Below, piece by piece: positions 33,941 through 40,394 of a DNA stretch of 41,681 bases. Position 1 is the first letter of the stretch, and the number at the start of each line of letters is the position of its first letter. Source of the DNA: Phycisphaerae bacterium (lineage in GTDB: Bacteria > Planctomycetota > Phycisphaerae > UBA1845); NCBI GenBank assembly GCA_029260055.1, contig JAJDDX010000021.1:1-41681 (forward strand). The letters are read 5' to 3'. Position numbers and translations under genes: made by a program. The notes below the pieces were generated by a model. That model worked only from the letters and a program-made list of their open reading frames with translations. It was not told the DNA's origin and did not search any database.

Positions 33941-34219
33941 ATGGAGCAGCACGGGATTGAGCCGGTGGTCGGATGGTTGGCGGGGATAGCCTCGGCGGCC
34001 TTTGTGGCGGTGTTCGGGTTTGCGTGGAAGCGACGCGAAGGTCACCGAACTCTGCTGATCCGTATTGATGAGCGCACCGGCAACATGGCGAAGCACCTCG
34101 AGGGAGTGTCCAAGCGCGGAAACGAGACGCGAGAGCTACTCGACGCGCACCTGCGTTCGTCTCGCCCGCACCCGTTTTGCGCGCAATGCAATGAGAGGCC
34201 GGAGAACACACCAAACTGA
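33941..34219 (+). CDS. Single-pass membrane protein, possible holin or spanin component
   Basis: A 92-residue protein. A hydrophobic segment lies near residues 10-28 (G-W-L-A-G-I-A-S-A-A-F-V-A-V-F-G-F-A), followed by a long, highly charged helical tail with a C-x-x-C pair near the end. ATG 33941 follows GGAGGGG by a normal spacing. GTG 33938 is too close. Its size, topology and place after the DUF5675 gene suggest a lysis role: an N-in holin-like protein or an inner-membrane spanin with a helical stalk. The two cannot be told apart. Confidence 0.55.
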   Translation: MEQHGIEPVVGWLAGIASAAFVAVFGFAWKRREGHRTLLIRIDERTGNMAKHLEGVSKRGNETRELLDAHLRSSRPHPFCAQCNERPENTPN

Positions 34220-34257
34220 AAACGAGCCGCGGGACTGCGGAGGTGGAGGAAAAGCAC

Positions 34258-34884
34258 ATGAAGTTTATGGACGGACGGAAGACTTACACGGGAGTGTTGG
34301 TCGCGATGGGCGCAGCAATTTTTTTGGGCGTTACCGGTTCCGAGCCCACAGAGGAGCAGCTAGGAAAGATCATGGAGTTCGGAGCTCGAATCATTGAGTT
34401 CCTCGGACTGCTCTTCGCTGCCTATGGGCGGAAGGTAGCGAGGACGCCGGCGACCACGGCAGGAGCTCCCAGGGCAATGGCACTTCTGATGGCGCTCGGG
34501 TTGGGTGCGAGCACGCTCGGTTGCGGGACTATATTTGCCCCGACAGTGAAGCCTGCACCGGTTCCGGTTCCGACCTCTACGCAAGAAGCATGGAACGCAG
34601 CCCTGATCTCCTACAACGACGGGCTCCGGCTTGTGGTGACGTTTGCGGAGACTGCGTGTCCGGAGACCGACGAGTTCGGCGTTCACCGCTGCGATCCTGC
34701 GACCTCAACAGAAGGAGAGCGGGCGTTCATCCGGTGGGCACAAGAGAAGCGGCTCGAGGCGGAGAAGGTGATCGAGGCTGCGAGCCTACTCACGGGACCG
34801 GAGCGCGGCGCACAAGCGGTGCTTCTCGACGCAATCGCCCGTGAAATCGTAAGACGGCAAGCCGCAGCAAGGGGAGGACGGTAG
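34258..34884 (+). CDS. Holin-like protein fused to lipoprotein-like domain
   Basis: A 208-residue protein from ATG 34258 (GGAGG 8 bp before; GTG 34243 is less likely). Residues 1-63 resemble small phage holins with G-R-K-T-Y at the start and two hydrophobic stretches (about 12-28 and 42-57). From residue 74 a second signal-like segment appears (M-A-L-L-M-A-L-G-L-G-A-S-T-L-G-C). After C89 it continues into a Pro/Thr linker and a helical domain. One protein with three membrane segments is possible. So is a nested start at 34477 giving a separate lipoprotein. Confidence 0.55.
   Translation: MKFMDGRKTYTGVLVAMGAAIFLGVTGSEPTEEQLGKIMEFGARIIEFLGLLFAAYGRKVARTPATTAGAPRAMALLMALGLGASTLGCGTIFAPTVKPAPVPVPTSTQEAWNAALISYNDGLRLVVTFAETACPETDEFGVHRCDPATSTEGERAFIRWAQEKRLEAEKVIEAASLLTGPERGAQAVLLDAIAREIVRRQAAARGGR
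34477..34884 (+). CDS. Nested o-spanin-like lipoprotein candidate
   Basis: An in-frame ATG at 34477 lies 11 bp after AGGAG (461-465 in this stretch). It would make a 135-residue protein with its own signal, M-A-L-L-M-A-L-G-L-G-A-S-T-L-G-C. The lipobox T-L-G-C is not ideal. A Pro-rich spacer (P-V-P-V-P-T) and a helix follow, as in outer-membrane spanins. Expression from this start is not shown. Confidence 0.4.
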   Translation: MALLMALGLGASTLGCGTIFAPTVKPAPVPVPTSTQEAWNAALISYNDGLRLVVTFAETACPETDEFGVHRCDPATSTEGERAFIRWAQEKRLEAEKVIEAASLLTGPERGAQAVLLDAIAREIVRRQAAARGGR

Positions 34885-34885
34885 C

Positions 34886-35107
34886 ATGGAGAAAGCACTC
34901 GAAGTGGCGTTGCTGATCGGCGCTCGTTACATGCAGATGCTCGCAGACGGTACGCTTGACGAAGCGATCGTCAGGCACAACGCGGACGTCGGCGCATACA
35001 TCCTTGCACGCCAGAGGGGCCCTGAGGCGATCGAGGCGTTACGCGTACACCTGACCAACGAGGCGAAGGACCTCGGCGCAAAGCTCGGCGCGGTCGACGC
35101 TGGCTAA
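34886..35107 (+). CDS. Small helical phage protein, unknown function
   Basis: A 73-residue protein, one predicted helix after another (A-L-E-V-A-L-L-I-G-A-R-Y and L-T-N-E-A-K-D-L-G-A-K). ATG 34886 follows GGGGAGG and begins two bases after the previous stop. No motif is recognised. It belongs to the end of the late operon. Confidence 0.6.
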   Translation: MEKALEVALLIGARYMQMLADGTLDEAIVRHNADVGAYILARQRGPEAIEALRVHLTNEAKDLGAKLGAVDAG

Positions 35108-35116
35108 GGTGATCGT

Positions 35117-35227
35117 GTGTGTACCGCACTCAGGATCGCGGCGGCGGCTATCGCGGCCGTTGTGATCGGTGCGATCGGGATCATAGGGCTAGGGTTCTGG
35201 GCGTTCAGCGGTCCGGATGGTGGGTAG
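35117..35227 (+). CDS. 36-residue single-helix membrane peptide candidate
   Basis: A GTG at 35117 opens a short frame to TAG 35225-35227. It starts M-C-T-A-L-R-I and continues with 20-plus hydrophobic residues (A-A-A-A-I-A-A-V-V-I-G-A-I-G-I-I-G-L), then F-W-A-F-S. It is the last frame of the late operon. The transmembrane helix is clear, but the upstream AAGG is weak and coding status is uncertain. Confidence 0.35.
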   Translation: MCTALRIAAAAIAAVVIGAIGIIGLGFWAFSGPDGG

Positions 35228-35372
35228 GGCCGAAGATCGACGACTGAACCCCCGTACTTGTCCGCCCTCTGGGTCTATATGGTGGGGAGTATCTTGTAGG
35301 ATTTGGCACGCGACCTGGCCGCATCGTCCGACCACACATGGCGGTGAGTGACAGCTTCGCCAACTCCGTGCG

Positions 35373-36320
35373 CTATAGTTGCCTCTCGTCCACAAGTCTC
35401 CAGTATTGAAAGCCCAACGCAGTCAGGCGGCACGCCCTCGACTTCATCGCGGCGAAGTACATGTGTTCTTCGCCGACCGGAACCACGAGGCCCACCCCCT
35501 CCATCTTCTGAAGGTCTTTAAAGATTGCCACCTTTGCCGGATCGTGTCCGATTTCAGTGTACTCGTAGCTGGGGTCAAGAGCGTGCTCGTCCTGCGGATT
35601 GGGGAAGTAATCGACGAGCTTCCGGAGCGTCTCAAGCGGAACGGGAGGCGTCACCTCACGTAGTGAGGTGAACGAGGTGACGTTTGTTTTGAAAATCGGC
35701 CGCTGGTTCCATGCGCCGAGTGCCTGATCTACGTACGCGTAGATGGAGCCAGGCGTTATGTGCCCGCGAAGATCTCCAGCTCCCCCTTGGAGCCCGTCGA
35801 CGACGAGGTCGGTGAACACTCCCGCTCCACCCTTCTCCATCGCCGGCTCCGAGTGCCGGCTTGCGGTAAGCACGGTGAGCCCCTCAGAGAGTTGTGCGAT
35901 GCCGCCTTCAGCGATCGTAGGGGTACCCATGTTCCCTGAGTAACAGCAGTCCAGGATCACAACCTTGTTCTTAACCGGAGATCGGTTAGCCATGCCGAGG
36001 ATCTCCGTCATCGAGATCCCCTCATCATACGTTTTGAAGTCGCTTGTGACGATGTAACCATCGGTGCTGCGGACGAATCCGTGCCCCGAGAAGTAAAGCA
36101 ACCCAATGTCGCACTCCGTAGCGAAGAGCTTCTCGATGGCCTCACGCAATCCACCCCTTGAGATGTTGTCGCTCGGCGAGGTCATCAGACGCACGTCGAA
36201 GTTTGGTGATCCATTGCCGTGGGTCTCAAGGACCCCCGCCATGGCATTCGCGTCGTTGACGCACCCCTGAAGCGCGGCTCCAGTGTAGTCGTCGACCCCG
36301 ACAATCAGAGCACGTCGCAC
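35373..36320 (-). CDS. Caspase-like (C14) protease effector
   Basis: A 315-residue protein. Residues 1-220 are a caspase-family domain: an N-terminal strand A-L-I-V-G-V-D-D-Y, a helix with C-V-N-D-A, catalytic H80 in Y-F-S-G-H-G and catalytic C126 in L-D-C-C-Y-S-G (D-x-C-x-S-G as in metacaspases). Residues 225-315 are a separate helical domain, possibly the sensor. It starts at GTG 36320, 12 bp after the stop of the TIR-like gene, with AGGGGAG as ribosome-binding site, so the two form an operon. TIR-plus-caspase pairs have been reported as a Thoeris variant in which a TIR-made nucleotide activates the protease. That role is inferred here. Confidence 0.85.
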   Translation of the reverse strand: MRRALIVGVDDYTGAALQGCVNDANAMAGVLETHGNGSPNFDVRLMTSPSDNISRGGLREAIEKLFATECDIGLLYFSGHGFVRSTDGYIVTSDFKTYDEGISMTEILGMANRSPVKNKVVILDCCYSGNMGTPTIAEGGIAQLSEGLTVLTASRHSEPAMEKGGAGVFTDLVVDGLQGGAGDLRGHITPGSIYAYVDQALGAWNQRPIFKTNVTSFTSLREVTPPVPLETLRKLVDYFPNPQDEHALDPSYEYTEIGHDPAKVAIFKDLQKMEGVGLVVPVGEEHMYFAAMKSRACRLTALGFQYWRLVDERQL

Positions 36321-36332
36321 CGTCGCTCCCCT

Positions 36333-36743
36333 CTACTTGTTCTTGCCTTCGCCCATCATCTGGTCGACGGCCTTGGCAATGTTATTCCAGTCCCAGGCGA
36401 TCGTTCGATTGCGCACGAGCCCTTTCGGGAGTGTGCTACTCGTCCCCGCGCCGTCTACGTAAACGCCAAAGAATGGCACGTTCTGATCCTGGGCAAAGCC
36501 AATCTCTTTCGCAACACCGGACGCGCTGCCCATCGATCTTCCGACGAGTACGATCATTAGATGGCACCCGTTGATCTTTGTCTTGAGCTTCTTTTCCCAC
36601 TCCGCCTGCGGAAGGTCCTCTTTCGAAGACCAATCCTGAACTGAGAACGGGGTCTTGGAGTTCTTGATCTGGCCGCAGAAGAGTATCTTCTGCGTCTCAT
36701 TGTGATCGAAATCGAAGCTGATGAAAGCTCTGGGGTCTGCCAT
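36333..36743 (-). CDS. TIR-like ThsB-type signalling protein
   Basis: A 136-residue, single-domain TIR-like protein of the ThsB/MTH538 (PF08937) type: R-A-F-I-S-F-D-F-D-H near residues 5-14, F-S-V-Q-D-W-S at 33-39, a strand L-M-I-V-L-V-G-R-S-M at 62-71, and G-V-A-K-E-I-G-F-A with the candidate catalytic E80. ATG 36743 is chosen because GGAGGAAAAGC precedes it; the longer frame upstream is not TIR-like. In Thoeris systems such proteins sense infection and turn NAD into a cyclic signal. It is the first gene of the operon and the caspase-like gene follows. Confidence 0.8.
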   Translation of the reverse strand: MADPRAFISFDFDHNETQKILFCGQIKNSKTPFSVQDWSSKEDLPQAEWEKKLKTKINGCHLMIVLVGRSMGSASGVAKEIGFAQDQNVPFFGVYVDGAGTSSTLPKGLVRNRTIAWDWNNIAKAVDQMMGEGKNK

Positions 36744-36811
36744 GCTTTTCCTCCAACCAAATCTACCGCCTAACCTCCAGGGGCTTGCGTGCCCACCAAT
36801 CGGCGATGGTG

Positions 36812-36840
36812 TGCGTCCGCACAGCAGCCGTGCGGACGCA
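36812..36840. promoter_or_regulatory. Perfect 11-bp inverted repeat upstream of TIR gene
   Basis: TGCGTCCGCAC (812-822 of this stretch) pairs with GTGCGGACGCA (830-840) around 7 bases. It lies 69-97 bp before the TIR ATG. It may be an operator or a leader hairpin. Confidence 0.5.
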
Positions 36841-36873
36841 TCTCCCAAACCTAGTCACGATCACTCGATTGGC

Positions 36874-36895
36874 AAGCCGACCCTCGGCTTTTTTT
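36874..36895 (+). terminator. Rho-independent terminator (plus strand)
   Basis: AAGCCGA, loop CCC, TCGGCTT, then a run of T. The hairpin stops plus-strand transcription, perhaps read-through from the late operon into the defence genes, since no plus-strand gene ends nearby. Confidence 0.6.
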
Positions 36896-37047
36896 CCTAG
36901 AGCCAGCGGCCAATGAGATAGGCGGCACAACAGAATTCACCTCCACCGACTCACGAGCGACATCCGGTCGTGGTGACTCAAGAATGGAGTTGTCGTAATC
37001 TTTGGACGATGAGCGAGTTGTTTACAGCCGCTATGTCTGGATCGCCA

Positions 37048-37647
37048 TCAAGCGGCTAGACCCCAGGTCTGCGCATGCTTGAGGTTCCGAACAATGGTCA
37101 ACTCGATCGAGAACGGTTCATCCGGACGTATCTTCACAGAGCGGATCTTCATCCAGGCGTACTCATCGGTATGGACATCGTTCGCAATTACCGGGCTATT
37201 TTCGCGCAGAGACGGCGACGATAGCACCAGTATCCTTAGCAATTTCTCGCACTGAGGCGAGATTGGGCTACTGTCGTTCTCCCAACGCGAAATTTGCTCA
37301 GCGCGAACCTCAAGAGCTGACGCCAACTCGACGGCCGTCTTCGCTAGTGCTTCACGAAGGAACCGAATCTCATGCCCATTCAGCTTTGCTGGCACCGTAG
37401 CCCGGACGAGGGCGACGGTGGCTATAAGACCCGGCAGATTCGGAATGAGCAATCCACCCCTATAGCCGCACTGAATACAGTTACGCTTCTCAACAGCGTG
37501 GATCAACGTAACCCCGGCCATCCCGACTATTTCGGTCTCTGTGTAGCGGTCCACCGAATCGCAAGCGATGTTCCCGCCGCAGGCTGGACACGCATGCTCA
37601 ATAATCTTCGGATTCCGTACTTGGCTTTTGTCGTTTGTAGTATTCAT
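37048..37647 (-). CDS. MqsA-like antitoxin with zinc finger and HTH
   Basis: A 199-residue protein. An N-terminal YgiT/MqsA-type zinc finger has C20, C23, C57 and C60 (A-C-P-A-C-G-G and N-C-I-Q-C-G-Y). An XRE-like helix-turn-helix follows at about 92-140, with E-Q-I-S-R-W-E-N as recognition helix. The C-terminal 60 residues are of unknown fold. In MqsA the zinc domain binds the toxin and the HTH represses the operon. It lies 27 bp downstream of a small DUF4258-like protein, the toxin-first order of MqsRA and HigBA. It is likely autoregulated. Confidence 0.75.
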   Translation of the reverse strand: MNTTNDKSQVRNPKIIEHACPACGGNIACDSVDRYTETEIVGMAGVTLIHAVEKRNCIQCGYRGGLLIPNLPGLIATVALVRATVPAKLNGHEIRFLREALAKTAVELASALEVRAEQISRWENDSSPISPQCEKLLRILVLSSPSLRENSPVIANDVHTDEYAWMKIRSVKIRPDEPFSIELTIVRNLKHAQTWGLAA

Positions 37648-37674
37648 ATTTTGAACAGAGCAGGTGTGGGCGCG

Positions 37675-38025
37675 TCAGTCCCGTACGACCGCTGCCACAA
37701 TGACCTCGTTATCGAGAGTGCCTGGCTCGACAGCAATGCGCAGCGAACCTCCGAGATCTACAAGCGCCGAAAATCTCCACGCGCCCGATTCGTCCGCCCA
37801 GGTGACAAACTCCGCCCTCTTGAGCGCAAATAGTAGAGTGACACTAGTGATCCCAGTGTTTCTCATTTGGTCCTCAGCTCCAGGGCTCAATATGAAGTGG
37901 CCGCCCGACCGAGCGAGGCTGCGGATGTATTCCGGGACCTCCTCTCGCGACAGACGCCCCCATACGTACTGCCCACCTGTTGCCGTATCCCTCCTACCCA
38001 TGGGGTGGATATTGTCCTGATCCAT
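37675..38025 (-). CDS. DUF4258-like toxin candidate
   Basis: A 116-residue protein with a DUF4258-type pattern: H-F-I-L-S-P-G-A-E-D-Q-M (the usual S-x-H-A-x-x-R-M zone, here with P-G in place of H), then I-T-S-V-T-L-L-F-A-L, a W-A-D strand, and a final V-I-V-A-A-V-V strand. This resembles RelE/MqsR-like mRNA-cutting toxins. The pairing with an MqsA-like gene supports this. The first ATG at 38025 overlaps a TTGACT/AATAT promoter-like sequence, so the second methionine may be the real start. The missing histidine leaves activity uncertain. Confidence 0.6.
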   Translation of the reverse strand: MDQDNIHPMGRRDTATGGQYVWGRLSREEVPEYIRSLARSGGHFILSPGAEDQMRNTGITSVTLLFALKRAEFVTWADESGAWRFSALVDLGGSLRIAVEPGTLDNEVIVAAVVRD

Positions 38026-38184
38026 GCGCTAAAGTCAAGTCCTTTCACGCCAGTCCTCATGGTGCTACTTTTAACATAGCAATTTAGAAGGGCTTTTGCC
38101 ACTCTTTAGCAACTCCCCATTTGGGGGTGCCTGCGTATGGCGCAAGGTGCCGGAATTAGGACACTACCCCGCGTTACGAGCCGA

Positions 38185-38214
38185 TTGACAAACTCTCGCC
38201 ACGGCACCTAATAT
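38185..38214 (+). promoter_or_regulatory. Consensus sigma70 promoter of the Fic operon
   Basis: TTGACA (38185-38190), 18-bp spacer, TAATAT (38209-38214). Both hexamers are near-consensus, unlike the rest of the window. Transcription would start near 38221, just before a strong ribosome-binding site at 38229-38236. Confidence 0.75.
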
Positions 38215-38242
38215 CGTGCTGTTCGGACGGAGGAGGCACACT

Positions 38243-38311
38243 ATGGCGGTTATTTTTTGCCCCGGTTTTCCGGCAACCAGGGGCGATATCACTGTATTAT
38301 CAAGGAAGTAG
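38243..38311 (+). CDS. 22-residue leader peptide candidate
   Basis: ATG 38243 stands 6 bp after GGAGGAGG and about 22 bp after the predicted transcription start. It encodes 22 residues beginning M-A-V-I-F-C-P-G-F-P, then stops. The ribosome-binding site is one of the best in the window. It may be a regulatory upstream peptide for the Fic pair or a tiny protein on its own. The gap to the next gene is 63 bp. Confidence 0.45.
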   Translation: MAVIFCPGFPATRGDITVLSRK

Positions 38312-38374
38312 GGCAAGGGTCGGATTCGGACCCGTGTCAGGGCTGTCTATGGATTTCGTCAGAGCGGTAATAAA

Positions 38375-38563
38375 ATGAGTAGAGAAGAATTAGAAAGACT
38401 GGTTCGAGATTCCAAGAACCGCAAAGCCACGGCTGTAGAGAAAGAGGCCCAGCGACGGAGCTTTGCGTACGGCAACACTCATTTTGAGAATGAGCGAATA
38501 ACGAAACGCACGGTGGCCGCCGCCGCTGAGTCGCTGAAGCTCGGCGGTAATGAGAAAAACTGA
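38375..38563 (+). CDS. Fic-associated antitoxin-like small protein
   Basis: A 62-residue charged helical protein. The segment S-F-A-Y-G-N-T-H-F-E-N followed by E-R-I-T-K-R-T-V resembles small proteins found just before Fic genes. In VbhA-type antitoxins an S/T-x-x-x-E-G/N helix blocks the ATP site. Here N-T-H-F-E-N supplies E-N but has N in place of S/T. Its end overlaps the Fic start by 14 bp, so the two are coupled. Confidence 0.55.
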   Translation: MSREELERLVRDSKNRKATAVEKEAQRRSFAYGNTHFENERITKRTVAAAAESLKLGGNEKN

Positions 38564-39215
38564 GGTAAAGAGAGACAGCCGCCCCGCCTCCCACGAGTTG
38601 TTTCCGGATGCAGCTCAAAAGGCCCGACTTGAATCGCGAAACGGCTTGCTCCAGTTCGACTATGTTTTGGAGCAGGTCGATCGCTCGATCAAAACCGGCC
38701 CCTTTAATCTTCGCACTTCCACGCTCCAGGCGCTCCAACGCATAGCCATAAAAGACATCTACACCTGTGCCGGAAACTTTCGCACTGGCCCTGTCGCTAT
38801 AGTGAACTCGCAGCATCAACCCCCACCTGCGGAAGCTATTCCGGAGTTAGTCGAGGACCTCTGTAACTACGTGAACACCAACTGGGGGAGTTCAGCGATT
38901 CATCTGGCGGCCTATGTGATGTGGCGAGTCAATTGGGTCCACCCATTCATGGGCGGCAACGGGCGTACATCGCGAGCGGCATCTTATCTGGTTCTCTGTG
39001 CACGCTTGGGCTACAGATTGCCTGGAGTGCGGACAATTCCAGAGCAAATTGTTGAGCAACGAGGCCCATACTACGAAGCGCTGGATGAGGCAGATGCAGT
39101 CAATCATACAGGACAGATCGACGTGTCGAGTATGGAGGATTTGCTCACTTCAATGCTGGGGGCGCAACTCTTATCGGTCCACGAGGATGCGCTTGCGGGT
39201 AGTGCATCGGTTTGA
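38550..39215 (+). CDS. Fic-family protein with altered catalytic motif
   Basis: A 221-residue Fic-fold protein. The catalytic loop is H131-P-F-M-G-G-N-G-R-T-S-R142. The usual motif is H-P-F-x-D/E-G-N-G-R-x-x-R, so the metal-holding acidic residue is glycine (G135) here. An upstream flap and N-terminal helices fit the family (I-Y-T-C-A-G-N-F-R-T near 70-79). Fic proteins usually AMPylate targets; loss of the acidic residue may weaken this, change the nucleotide, or mean use of another acid. Coupled to the antitoxin-like gene and driven by the promoter at 38185. Its C-terminal codons overlap a sequence resembling the PanAT element end. Confidence 0.8.
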   Translation: MRKTEVKRDSRPASHELFPDAAQKARLESRNGLLQFDYVLEQVDRSIKTGPFNLRTSTLQALQRIAIKDIYTCAGNFRTGPVAIVNSQHQPPPAEAIPELVEDLCNYVNTNWGSSAIHLAAYVMWRVNWVHPFMGGNGRTSRAASYLVLCARLGYRLPGVRTIPEQIVEQRGPYYEALDEADAVNHTGQIDVSSMEDLLTSMLGAQLLSVHEDALAGSASV

Positions 39216-39545
39216 GAACCGCAGCCGCGCTGCCCAGCCCCTTATAGCGCCGGCCCTTACGTACAATTTGGTAGACTGGTAGAACGGGTCCCCATAGAGA
39301 AGGGTCCCGCAAACGTGTCGCATAATTGCGAGCGCGACGGGGAGCAAAGGGTTTGACGCCTAGCGACGGTTCACGACAAGCCGCAGTTCCGGTCGTGACG
39401 ATGTTGGCAGAATAGGTTTCTCGCCGCGGTTTCCTGAGTGTGGAAACCTAGCACGGGAATCACACTCTCATCACAGCGCGGCCTTCACTGGGCGTTGTCT
39501 TACCGTTGCTTCAATTGGGGCTGCAGCATATATGTCCGATTTACC
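39216..39545. other. Intergenic region with a small perfect hairpin
   Basis: No convincing gene in these 330 bp. A perfect 7-bp hairpin (GGTTTCC and GGAAACC around 7 bases) lies at 39428-39448, about 100 bp before the next gene, and may be an operator. No clear promoter consensus is visible. Confidence 0.5.
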
Positions 39546-40394
39546 ATGACGGAGCAGGAAAAAGGCAGACTGCCAACCTGTGGGTTGGTGATGCCGATTA
39601 CGCTGATAGACGGATGCGGTGCGGATCATTGGGCGGATGTCAGGAAGATCCTCGACGCGGCGATTGTTAGCGCCGGATTCTCACCCCATCTGGTTAGCGA
39701 CGCGAACGAGAGTGGGGTGATTCAGAAGAGGATCATCCAAAATCTTTACTCAGACCCAATCGTGGTTTGCGATGTGAGCGGCAAGAACCCGAATGTGATG
39801 TTTGAATTGGGACTCCGCCTAGCCTTCGACAAGCCAACTATCATAGTGAAGGATGATGTTACGGATTATGTCTTCGACACAGCTGTGATCGAGCACGTTG
39901 GATATCCGCGAACATTAAGGTACGCAGAGGTGCTCTCGTTCAGGAAAGAGCTTGGCGAGAAACTGACGAACACACACAAGGCGGCGAGTAATGGCCACGG
40001 GTACTCCACGTTTCTTCAAAACTTCGGTTCATACCATGTGGCTAGAATCGAGGAGACCGAGGTCAGCCAGGCGGAAATTATAATTGAACAAATGGCGGAG
40101 ATCAGGAATGAAATTCTAGACCTCGGCCGTTCGCCGAACCGTATCGTCCGCCTCCCGCCTGAGCTGCGCGATACCTATACTGACAATGGCATTGCGCGAC
40201 AGCTTATTAGGAAGTGGCTCCAGAAGCGCGCCGCTGAGACCAGTTTGGACCTTGAAAACGTTACCGAGCCCTTATTCAAGCAATTGCGTCGCGAGTTGGA
40301 AGATGTCCACAAGATACGCGCCGCTTGTCGCACCAGCGAGAACCTCACTAGTTTGCTGGCCAACGAACTCTTTTTCGACAACACTCGCGTCTAA
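39546..40394 (+). CDS. Nucleoside deoxyribosyltransferase-like domain protein, defence candidate
   Basis: A 282-residue protein from ATG 39546; the frame is open 36 codons earlier. Residues 10-125 look like a nucleoside 2-deoxyribosyltransferase/TIR-like Rossmann fold: L-V-M-P-I-T start, D-V-R-K-I-L helix, I-V-V-C-D-V-S-G-K-N-P-N-V-M-F-E-L-G with E87, and K-P-T-I-I-V-K-D-D. Related domains appear in bacterial defence proteins acting on nucleotides. The C-terminal 120 residues are charged helices (perhaps an oligomerisation domain). It sits between Fic and integrase and overlaps the integrase end by 4 bp in convergent orientation. Confidence 0.65.
   Translation: MTEQEKGRLPTCGLVMPITLIDGCGADHWADVRKILDAAIVSAGFSPHLVSDANESGVIQKRIIQNLYSDPIVVCDVSGKNPNVMFELGLRLAFDKPTIIVKDDVTDYVFDTAVIEHVGYPRTLRYAEVLSFRKELGEKLTNTHKAASNGHGYSTFLQNFGSYHVARIEETEVSQAEIIIEQMAEIRNEILDLGRSPNRIVRLPPELRDTYTDNGIARQLIRKWLQKRAAETSLDLENVTEPLFKQLRRELEDVHKIRAACRTSENLTSLLANELFFDNTRV

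Noticed and set aside
38157-38170. GGACACTACC as the end of a second mobile element
   Set aside because: The match to the PanAT repeat is short, and no partner end with a matching target duplication was found; kept only as a weak finding.
39250-39310. tRNA-like stretch with GGTAGACTGGTAGAACGGG
   Set aside because: No T-arm, anticodon stem or acceptor pairing could be built.
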